This document shows, piece by piece, positions 1 to 5,523 of a stretch of 5,523 nucleotides of DNA (positions are counted from its first letter, which is position 1; every line of letters starts with the position of its first letter). Position numbers and translations under genes: made by a program. Source of the stretch: HGM04593 sp045533955 (GTDB taxonomy: Bacteria > Bacteroidota > Bacteroidia > Bacteroidales > Bacteroidaceae); NCBI GenBank assembly GCA_045533955.1, contig JAZSIU010000087.1:1-5523 (forward strand). The letters run 5' to 3'. Under the pieces are notes generated by a model. The model was not told the DNA's origin, did not search any database, and saw nothing but the letters and a program-made list of their open reading frames with translations.

Positions 1-64
1 AGCGCATCGTTGCCTCACGAGCAAAGGAGGCCCCGCGACAATTTCTTTAGGTGCAGTTTTTTTG

Positions 65-89
65 CTTACTTTTTTCAGAAAAAAGTAAG
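65..89. repeat. Perfect 11-bp inverted repeat (hairpin) with 3-nt loop
   Basis: Arm CTTACTTTTTT (65-75) pairs exactly with AAAAAAGTAAG (79-89) around a CAG loop. The outer part of the stem is mixed and the inner part is all A/T. Neither strand has a T-tract directly after the stem, so it is not a textbook intrinsic terminator. It could be a degenerate terminator, an RNA-processing site, or part of a dispersed intergenic repeat. The pairing is certain; the role is not known. Confidence 0.7.
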
Positions 90-171
90 ACCCAAAGTAT
101 AAAATGAAAGAGAGAATAGCTGCATAAGTATTCCGAGAGGGCGATAAATAGAGTAATCCCGACCACACCTT

Positions 172-347
172 TTTGCAACTGAGTCCGAATATAGTCTGCA
201 CTCGCTTTGCAAAATATCGAAGTAAACTTCATATTTTTCGCTCGTTTCTAAATTGTATTTGCTGTAAACAGCGAATATAGTCTGCACTCGCTTTGTAAAA
301 TATCGACCTCAACTTCATATTTTTCGCTCGTTTGTTACTATATTTGC
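172..347. repeat. Two-copy tandem repeat, period about 86 bp
   Basis: The core of copy 1 (186-247) matches copy 2 (272-333) at 58 of 62 positions by eye. The core runs from CGAATATAG through TCTGCACTCGCTTTG to TTTTTCGCTCGTTT. The match extends outward: each core is preceded by TTTGC plus 9 nt (172-185 and 258-271) and followed, with one indel, by TATTTGC (256-262 and 341-347). A weak third start may lie at 356-364. The period of 86 is not a multiple of three, which argues against a coding repeat. The second copy ends inside the promoter-like element of the TRIC gene. This could be a recent local duplication or two copies of a dispersed intergenic repeat. Confidence 0.85.
339..346 (+). promoter_or_regulatory. 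Candidate -7 element (TATATTTG) for the TRIC-GH20 unit
   Basis: TATATTTG fits the Bacteroidota primary-sigma consensus TAnnTTTG exactly. A start about 4-8 bases downstream would give a leader of roughly 30-35 nt before the ATG at 386. No clear TTTG -33 element lies at the usual distance; that position falls in the T-rich part of repeat copy 2 (around 316-324). The matching site in copy 1, TGTATTTG (254-261), has one mismatch. The motif is visible, but the promoter function is inferred. Confidence 0.5.
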
Positions 348-373
348 ACTATGCGTAAATATATTAGTTAATA

Positions 374-380
374 AAGGAGA
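374..380 (+). promoter_or_regulatory. Shine-Dalgarno-like site for the TRIC gene
   Basis: AAGGAGA lies with its GGAG core at 376-379, six bases before the ATG at 386. This supports 386 as the start over the in-frame ATG at 398. It stands out because the other three genes in the window have A-rich leaders with no such motif, as is usual in Bacteroidota. Confidence 0.55.
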
Positions 381-385
381 GAACA

Positions 386-1012
386 ATGGATTTTGCAATG
401 CCGACTTTTGTACAAATAATAGAATTTTTAGGCACCTTTGCATTCGCGATAAGTGGAATACGACTAGCTTCGGCCAAGCAATTCGATTGGTTCGGAGCTT
501 ATGTGGTAGGAATGGCCACGGCCGTCGGTGGCGGAACCTTCCGAGATATGATGTTGGGCACCACCCCCTTTTGGATGACCGACCCGATGTATCTTATCTG
601 TTCGGGACTTGCACTGCTATGCGTTATTATGTTCAGTAAACATCTTATACGACTGAATAACACATTCTTCCTTTTCGACGCCATAGGCCTCGCACTTTTT
701 GCCATCGTCGGCATACAAAAAACGCTCGATTTTGGCTACCCTCTGTGGGTTGCAATAATTATGGGCACAATGACCGGCGCCGCAGGCGGAGTTATACGCG
801 ACGTATTTATAAACGAGATACCACTTATCTTCCGTAAGGAGATTTATGCAATGGCCTGCGTTATTGGCGGCATCGTATTCGGTGTTTGCAATTATCTTGA
901 ATTTAACACCGTTATTACACACATAATGTGCGGTACGAGCGTCTTTCTGACACGCATACTCGCCGTAAAATATCACATCTGCCTGCCTACCCTCAAAGGC
1001 GACGAGAATTAA
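386..1012 (+). CDS. TRIC-type cation channel / UPF0126 (YadS-like) membrane protein
   Basis: This is a 208-residue inner-membrane protein of the prokaryotic TRIC family (PF03458, formerly UPF0126, also named a glycine transporter family). It shows the family's two related halves: GGGTFRD at residues 48-54 and AGGVIRD at 133-139. Each follows a hydrophobic helix pair starting near LGTFAFAISGI (15-25) and FDAIGLALFAIVGI (97-110). About seven membrane segments can be drawn, the last near 172-195, and the length is normal for the family. Known homologues form trimeric channels for K+ and other monovalent cations; glycine uptake has also been proposed. The substrate here is not decided by sequence. 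The start at 386 is supported by an AAGGAGA motif. The GH20 gene follows 40 bp later with no terminator between, so co-transcription is possible though the functions are not obviously linked. The family call is firm. Confidence 0.93.
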   Translation: MDFAMPTFVQIIEFLGTFAFAISGIRLASAKQFDWFGAYVVGMATAVGGGTFRDMMLGTTPFWMTDPMYLICSGLALLCVIMFSKHLIRLNNTFFLFDAIGLALFAIVGIQKTLDFGYPLWVAIIMGTMTGAAGGVIRDVFINEIPLIFRKEIYAMACVIGGIVFGVCNYLEFNTVITHIMCGTSVFLTRILAVKYHICLPTLKGDEN

Positions 1013-1052
1013 ATTCATTTATATAACTACTAACCACAAATAATAAATAACT

Positions 1053-4000
1053 ATGAGAAAAACCACACTGGCGCTTTTAATAATCGCCCTGCTTGCCCCA
1101 CTATGCGCGAGCGCCGATAACAAACTCAATCTAACACCGCTGCCCAAGCAAATTTCGATAAAGCAGGGCACACTGACACTGCCCCGCAGCTTCGCGATAA
1201 GCATCAATGGAGCATCGGATGAGATGCACCGCGAGGCCGAAAAATTCGCCCAAGCACTCGCCACCGTCGGAGCGAGTGAGATAAGCATCGTGAACAACAA
1301 ACAAGATGCACTCATAAGCGTAGCATCCTACACCGGCAGCACAAAAATAGGCAACGAAGGCTACACACTCCAAATTACCGGCGAGGGAATAGAAATAGCC
1401 GCAAACACAGCACAAGGCACATACTACGCCTTTCAGACAATAAAAAAACTATTGCCCCCTTGTGTTATGGCACAAGTAAAAGACACGACCATAACAGAAT
1501 ATACCCTACCCTGCCTAAGCATCATAGATGCCCCCAGATTCGAGTATCGCGGATTTATGCTCGACGTTGCGCGGCACTATTTCGAGGTTGCCGAGATTAA
1601 GCGTATGATTGAAGTAATGTCATACTACAAAATGAACCGTTTCCATTGGCATCTTGTCGATGACCAAGGCTGGCGCATACAAATTGACAAATACCCCAAG
1701 CTGACAACCATAGGCGCCACACGCAGTAACTCGTGGAGCGTCGATCCAATCTACGGCGGCTACTACACCAACGAGCCCTACGGTCCCTATTTCTACACAA
1801 AAGAAGAGATACGCGATATTGTCGAGTATGCCAAAGAGCGCCACATTGAAGTTATCCCCGAAATTGAGTTTCCGGGACACGCCTGTGCAGCCCTTGCCGC
1901 TTACCCCGAATTCAGCTGCACCCCCACAGGCAGCCACAGCGTAAAGATTGACGGCGGAATATACGCCGACGTATTCAACGTAGGAAGCCCCGCGACCCTG
2001 CAATTTGCTAAAGATGTCCTCGACGAGGTAATTGAGCTGTTCCCCTACAAGCAGATACACATTGGCGGCGACGAGTGCCCCACAAGCGCTTGGAGCAGCA
2101 ACCAAGAGTGCCTCGACCTTATGCAGGCCGAAGGATTCAGTAACATACGCGAGCTACAATCGCGCTTCGTGCGCCTGCTGGCCGACCATCTGCGTTCAAA
2201 AGGCAAAGAGGCCATAATGTGGAACGAGAGCCTCTCGGCCGGAGGAACAAACGTCGAGCTTATAAAAGGCACCGGCGGCACAATGATGTGCTGGGAACAA
2301 GGAAAAGTACAATCGACCGCGCTTCAGGCCGCACAAATGGGAATGAATTCAATCATCACCCCGTGGGGCCCCTACTACATTAACCGCAAGCAGAGCACCG
2401 ACCCGGGCGAGCCCGTCGGAGCAGGAGGTGGCGCCGATAATCTGCGCGCTACATACGACTATGTTCCCGTACCCACGAGCGTCCCCACAGCACTTCAAAA
2501 GCACTATATAGGCGTACAAGGCACTTTCTGGACCGAGCACGTGCAAAGCAACTATCTGCTCGAATATCTTGCACTACCCCGCCTCATAGCAATAGCCGAG
2601 ACTGGATGGTCGCCCGCAAGCAAAAAGAATTTCGACGACTTTTGCCGTCGCGTAACCGCCGACAGTGTGCTTCTAAACTACAACAACTACGAGTATGGCC
2701 GCCACTTTATGACAAGCGGCAGCAACAACAACGACAAAGTAATGCCCCAAGCATCCACCGACAACAATTGGCATTGGCACCACATTGTAACAGGCGCCAC
2801 CGATGAGGCCCGCGCCGGAAAGTGCATCGAGCTTTTGCGCGAGGGGGCCCCGCAGATAGGCACAGGCAACGCCCGAGCCGGCCGCCTGTGGAACGGCACA
2901 ATAGCCCAAGAGGGCGAGCCCGCCTACGACTATCAGCTGTGGGCATTTATGGAAGACCCATCGAACCCCGGGAAATACGCCCTCGTGTGCAAAGCACTGC
3001 CCGAAGGCTCGGTAAACGGCACCCCGACAGCAAATAATAACACAGCCCGCTGGGACTACGACAACAAAGCGCGCCACTACGATTTTATATTAGGCGAGGC
3101 CGTATATAGCAAAAATGGCAACTACTACCGTTACAGCATCCACAGCCAAAAAGCCGCAGCAGGAATGTATATGAACTTTGCAGGCGCCGGACAGAATAAC
3201 TCCATAAATATGTGGAGCAACCCCAACGACGGCAACGGCGGCGTGTGGGAATTCCGTCCGTTAGGAGTGCAGTCGCAAGAACCCCAAATAGAATACCCCG
3301 CAAAGGGCAGCTTCGTGAGAATATCGAACAACGTACCCGCATTTGCAGGCTGGAGAATGATTGACGACGGCAGCAGTACCCTTATGGCCAAAGAGCAGGA
3401 GCTGAGCGCCGACGTATGGGAAATAACTGCATCGACAATAGACAGCGAGGGACAAACACTGACCCTTCGCAACCGCGCCACAGGCCGTTACATAAGCAGC
3501 ACAAGCGTCCCCGTAACAATGGGCAGCACAGCTGCACAACTGAAGAATATATACAACGAGCGCACAGGCGACTTTTCCATTATGGCCGCCGACGGCGCCC
3601 TATACCCAATGCCCAAGCGAGCAACCACCAACCCACAAACACTGAATGTCGGCGGAATATATCCGCAAGGCTCGGCGTGGAAATACGAACCCGTCTATCA
3701 GATTACATACGACTGCTTCGACCAAGATGGCAATAAGATTGCCACATACCACCACTCATCGGCACAGAACGAGCCCTACGAGTGTGCAGCCCCCGAGATA
3801 AAGAATATGCGCGTAAAGAGCATCGACACAGCCTCATTTGCGCAGCTCGACGGCCACAAGAGCGTAAAGGTAACCTACGAGCGCACCGCCTATGCCGTAA
3901 CCCTGCGCCACGTCGAGAGCCGCGGCGGAATAATCCTTATCGAGGAATACAGCACCCCGATAGGCGAGAGCTTCAGTACAGAGGCCGGCAGCCTCGCAGC

Positions 4001-4850
4001 ACACTACACCCTCGCAGGCGAAAAACTGCCCCCACAGCTGAGCATAAACTCCGATACAACAATCACACTCACCTACACCACCGACGCCCATATTGGATTC
4101 AAGGCAATAGGAGGTGCCGTTACAAAGGTCGAGAATGGAAAATCTTACCTATTCTTCGACAACAAGAACGATAACAGTCGCAACGGCCTGCTCAACGCAT
4201 CGGCCGTAGGTCAGAATATCCTCACCGACAACAGCGCAGCATCAGGCGGCCCCTCCTACGTATGGTTCATCGAAGCATCGGGCAGCTACTCAAAGGTAGT
4301 AAACGGTCTCGGATGCTATATTCCCACGCTCACAAAAGGCTCGGCCAACAAAGCAAGCGAGAGTGGAGGAAACTTCCGCTTCACCGCCAACAACGGCTCG
4401 CTAAGCGTAAAATGCAGCAACGGCCTCTATTGGAACAGCAACAGCGACCACACATTCACAGGATGGAGCGAGCCTCACCCCTTTATAGCCTACGAATATA
4501 TCGTGCAACCCTATTACACCATAAATATCACCTGCATCGACAGCGAGGGCAACCACCTACAAACAAACAGCACGATAATGGCCGCCGACGATAACTTCAC
4601 ACTGAGCGTCCCCACAATCGATGGATACATATTCAAGAGCATCGAAGGAGCATCTGAGGGAGTAAACAGCGTAGATGGACACAAAGATATTACAATCATC
4701 TACTCATCGGTAACAGGAATCAGCGTAACGACCAATGATTATAACCCCGCCGGGCACGGCACATACGACCTTCAAGGGCGCAAAATAACGCACCCAACAA
4801 AAAAAGGGATATACATAAGCAACGGTAAAAAAATCATAATTACCAAGTAA
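1053..4850 (+). CDS. Secreted multimodular GH20 beta-N-acetylhexosaminidase
   Basis: This 1265-residue enzyme should remove terminal beta-linked GlcNAc or GalNAc by substrate-assisted catalysis. A type I signal peptide (1-21, cut after ASA) sends it out of the cytoplasm. A GH20b-like domain spans about 25-160 and the catalytic (beta/alpha)8 domain about 163-530. Visible active-site features are R166, HWHLVDDQGWR (198-208), H276 in PEIEFPGH, the catalytic pair D340-E341 in HIGGDECP, W390, W413, W438 and the WTE at 493-495. All expected catalytic residues are present. GH20 enzymes are often about 500-800 residues, so the remaining 700 residues are unusual. They include beta-trefoil/lectin-like segments (about 572-738, 750-880, 1011-1150), three MucBP-like repeats (881-943, 946-1009, 1154-1218) and a short C-terminal tail (1220-1265) resembling Bacteroidota sorting tails. 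The leader is A-rich with no Shine-Dalgarno. Catalytic assignment is firm; the module calls are by pattern only. Confidence 0.95.
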   Translation: MRKTTLALLIIALLAPLCASADNKLNLTPLPKQISIKQGTLTLPRSFAISINGASDEMHREAEKFAQALATVGASEISIVNNKQDALISVASYTGSTKIGNEGYTLQITGEGIEIAANTAQGTYYAFQTIKKLLPPCVMAQVKDTTITEYTLPCLSIIDAPRFEYRGFMLDVARHYFEVAEIKRMIEVMSYYKMNRFHWHLVDDQGWRIQIDKYPKLTTIGATRSNSWSVDPIYGGYYTNEPYGPYFYTKEEIRDIVEYAKERHIEVIPEIEFPGHACAALAAYPEFSCTPTGSHSVKIDGGIYADVFNVGSPATLQFAKDVLDEVIELFPYKQIHIGGDECPTSAWSSNQECLDLMQAEGFSNIRELQSRFVRLLADHLRSKGKEAIMWNESLSAGGTNVELIKGTGGTMMCWEQGKVQSTALQAAQMGMNSIITPWGPYYINRKQSTDPGEPVGAGGGADNLRATYDYVPVPTSVPTALQKHYIGVQGTFWTEHVQSNYLLEYLALPRLIAIAETGWSPASKKNFDDFCRRVTADSVLLNYNNYEYGRHFMTSGSNNNDKVMPQASTDNNWHWHHIVTGATDEARAGKCIELLREGAPQIGTGNARAGRLWNGTIAQEGEPAYDYQLWAFMEDPSNPGKYALVCKALPEGSVNGTPTANNNTARWDYDNKARHYDFILGEAVYSKNGNYYRYSIHSQKAAAGMYMNFAGAGQNNSINMWSNPNDGNGGVWEFRPLGVQSQEPQIEYPAKGSFVRISNNVPAFAGWRMIDDGSSTLMAKEQELSADVWEITASTIDSEGQTLTLRNRATGRYISSTSVPVTMGSTAAQLKNIYNERTGDFSIMAADGALYPMPKRATTNPQTLNVGGIYPQGSAWKYEPVYQITYDCFDQDGNKIATYHHSSAQNEPYECAAPEIKNMRVKSIDTASFAQLDGHKSVKVTYERTAYAVTLRHVESRGGIILIEEYSTPIGESFSTEAGSLAAHYTLAGEKLPPQLSINSDTTITLTYTTDAHIGFKAIGGAVTKVENGKSYLFFDNKNDNSRNGLLNASAVGQNILTDNSAASGGPSYVWFIEASGSYSKVVNGLGCYIPTLTKGSANKASESGGNFRFTANNGSLSVKCSNGLYWNSNSDHTFTGWSEPHPFIAYEYIVQPYYTINITCIDSEGNHLQTNSTIMAADDNFTLSVPTIDGYIFKSIEGASEGVNSVDGHKDITIIYSSVTGISVTTNDYNPAGHGTYDLQGRKITHPTKKGIYISNGKKIIITK

Positions 4851-4866
4851 AAGACTAAAAGACCTT

Positions 4867-4908
4867 AAAAACGGCAGAAGCAATAAAAAAATGCTTCTGC
4901 CGTTTTTT
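4867..4908 (+). terminator. Strong rho-independent terminator after the GH20 gene
   Basis: ACGGCAGAAGCA (4871-4882) pairs perfectly with TGCTTCTGCCGT (4892-4903) around a 9-nt A-rich loop, followed by a T-tract at 4903-4908. The A-run at 4867-4870 pairs with the T-tract and extends the stem to 16 bp, so it could also act on the opposite strand. It begins 17 bp after the GH20 stop and separates the two transcription units. The ATG at 4891 lies in the loop and descending arm, so it is a poor start for the next gene. Confidence 0.93.
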
Positions 4909-4927
4909 AACAATTACACAACTTTTA

Positions 4928-4935
4928 TAACTTTG
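4928..4935 (+). promoter_or_regulatory. Candidate -7 promoter element (TAACTTTG) for the FKBP-lipoprotein unit
   Basis: TAACTTTG matches TAnnTTTG exactly and lies 27 bases before the ATG at 4963, leaving a short A-rich leader of about 20-24 nt. The -33 region falls at about 4903-4908, which is the T-tract of the upstream terminator (TTTTTT rather than the ideal TTTG). Terminator and promoter therefore appear to share bases. The motif is visible; its activity is inferred. Confidence 0.6.
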
Positions 4936-4962
4936 CAGGAAATAAAACAACAAGCACAAAAA

Positions 4963-5364
4963 ATGGCAAAGAAAGAGCAGCAACGCGAAAAGAACGAGGC
5001 CTTTATGGCCCAAAAAGCCACCGAGCCCAATATAAAAAGCCTCGCCGGCGGACTACTATACGAAATTATCGCATCGGGCGAGGGAAAGCACTGCCCTACC
5101 CCCGCAAGCGTCGTTACCCTGCACTATCGAGGCACGCTCATCAACGGCCGCGAATTTGACAACAGCTACAAACGCAGCTGCCCCGAGGCAATGCGCGTGA
5201 GCGACCTTATCGAAGGCTTCTCCCTTGCCCTTCAGAATATGCACACGGGCGACCATTGGCGGGTATATATCCCGTGGCAAATGGGCTACGGCAAGCGTTC
5301 GAGCGGCCCCATCCCTGCATTTTCAACACTCATTTTTGAGATTCAACTCATTGGCATAGCATAA
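4963..5364 (+). CDS. FKBP-type peptidyl-prolyl cis-trans isomerase
   Basis: This 133-residue protein should catalyse cis-trans isomerisation of prolyl peptide bonds. A charged N-terminal extension (1-28, starting MAKKEQQREKNEAF) precedes one FKBP domain (about 30-131). Landmarks are VTLHYRG (51-57) with the active-site Tyr55, EFDNSY (64-69) with F65-D66, Y109 in MGYG, and GPIPAFSTLIFEI (115-127). The Trp that forms the floor of the FKBP12 pocket is Phe86 here (EGF for the usual GW). No signal peptide or lipobox is seen, so it is probably cytoplasmic. The frame is open back to an ATG at 4891, but that lies inside the terminator hairpin and upstream of the promoter. The start at 4963 follows an A-rich leader and gives a normal-sized protein. 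It ends in TAATAA, 8 bp before the lipoprotein, so the two are probably co-transcribed. Confidence 0.93.
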   Translation: MAKKEQQREKNEAFMAQKATEPNIKSLAGGLLYEIIASGEGKHCPTPASVVTLHYRGTLINGREFDNSYKRSCPEAMRVSDLIEGFSLALQNMHTGDHWRVYIPWQMGYGKRSSGPIPAFSTLIFEIQLIGIA

Positions 5365-5372
5365 TAAAAAAA

Positions 5373-5523
5373 ATGAAAAAGACAGCACTCACACTACTGT
5401 TGGCAGCCACCCTGCCCACAGCCTGCATAAAGGACGAAGCCCCCAACGCCGAGGCCGACATTCTATCAATATCCCTGCCTCAAGGAGTGGTCGTCGAGAG
5501 CACCCCCGACTACTACCGCCCCT
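5373..5523 (+). CDS. Lipoprotein, 5' part only; possible PCMD-domain family
   Basis: The ATG at 5373 opens a frame that runs off the window; 50 complete codons are visible. It starts with a type II signal peptide (MKKTALTLLLAATLPTAC) with Cys18 as the likely lipidated residue. The lipobox PTAC is loose at -3, as is common in Bacteroidota. The residues after it, IKDEAPNAEADI, carry K-D-E at +3 to +5 from the Cys. This resembles the lipoprotein export signal that places such proteins on the cell surface. From memory, the pattern Cys-Ile-Lys-x-Glu-x-x-Asn-Ala-Glu-x-Asp-Ile is typical of Bacteroidota lipoproteins with a PCMD domain (PF13201, putative carbohydrate metabolism). The diagnostic domain would lie beyond the edge, so this is a suggestion. 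It sits 8 bp after the FKBP gene with no promoter or Shine-Dalgarno of its own. Confidence 0.8.
   Translation, partial: MKKTALTLLLAATLPTACIKDEAPNAEADILSISLPQGVVVESTPDYYRP

Larger units (their letters stand above)
1..385. other. AT-rich intergenic region without a supportable gene
   Basis: No reading frame here looks like a real protein. The minus strand has several overlapping short open frames, which follow from low stop density in repeated sequence. The region holds a perfect hairpin at 65-89, an 86-bp-period tandem repeat at 172-347, and a promoter-like site just upstream of the TRIC gene. Bases 1-45 are visibly richer in G+C than the rest and may be the edge of another element or gene to the left. 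That is inference; nothing at the window edge settles it. Confidence 0.6.

Noticed and set aside
47..287. Two overlapping minus-strand frames of 61 and 70 codons in the left intergenic region
   Set aside because: They overlap each other in different frames, both cross the hairpin and the tandem repeat, and the 86-bp repeat period shifts frame between copies. They have no recognisable domain or leader.
172..347. CRISPR-like array
   Set aside because: There are only two copies, the repeated part is about 62-77 bp with short unequal spacers, and no cas genes are nearby.
351..371. Six-codon mini-ORF (MRKYIS) just upstream of the TRIC gene
   Set aside because: It has no regulatory codon run or attenuator hairpin and can be explained by chance in AT-rich DNA.
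1053..1121. GH20 signal read as a lipoprotein signal because of Cys18
   Set aside because: The residue before Cys is Leu, which does not fit a lipobox. ASA at 19-21 gives a good type I cleavage site.
2606..4594. Several long alternative-frame ORFs on both strands inside the GH20 gene
   Set aside because: They are shadows of the GH20 reading frame, with Arg/Gln/His-rich or Cys-rich low-quality translations and no domains.
4891..4962. In-frame N-terminal extension of the FKBP from the ATG at 4891
   Set aside because: The ATG lies within the terminator hairpin and upstream of the promoter-like -7 element, and the extra 24 residues do not look like part of the FKBP family.

Overview
The window looks like a chromosomal stretch from a member of the Bacteroidota, most likely the order Bacteroidales. 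Four things point there. The promoter-like sites have the TAnnTTTG form of the Bacteroidota primary sigma factor. Most start codons lack a Shine-Dalgarno and sit behind A-rich leaders. The secreted glycosidase ends in the short 'YDLQGRK...GIYI..GKK' tail seen in this phylum. The truncated lipoprotein has a Cys-x-Lys-Asp-Glu start. I cannot name the genus.

Layout. Bases 1-385 contain no gene I can support. They are AT-rich and hold a perfect 11-bp hairpin (65-89) and a two-copy tandem repeat with an 86-bp period (172-347). The second copy runs into a promoter-like -7 element. Next come a TRIC/UPF0126 seven-helix membrane protein (386-1012) and, 40 bp later, a 1265-residue secreted GH20 beta-N-acetylhexosaminidase (1053-4850). 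The GH20 carries about 700 residues of non-catalytic C-terminal modules. A strong hairpin terminator (4867-4908) closes this block. Its T-tract lies where the -33 region of the next promoter would be (-7 element at 4928-4935). That promoter would drive an FKBP-type prolyl isomerase (4963-5364) and, 8 bp further on, the start of a lipoprotein (5373 to the window edge), possibly of the PCMD-domain type.

How the genes fit together. There are two likely transcription units, all on the + strand: TRIC-GH20 and FKBP-lipoprotein. The GH20 would release terminal GlcNAc/GalNAc from host or microbial glycans. Its MucBP-like and beta-trefoil-like modules suggest binding to mucin-like substrates. The FKBP appears cytoplasmic, and the lipoprotein is probably exposed at the outer membrane. 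I see no IS element, CRISPR array, tRNA/rRNA or defence system, and no clearly new multi-gene system. The least explained parts are the repeat-rich left intergenic region and the modular C-terminus of the GH20.
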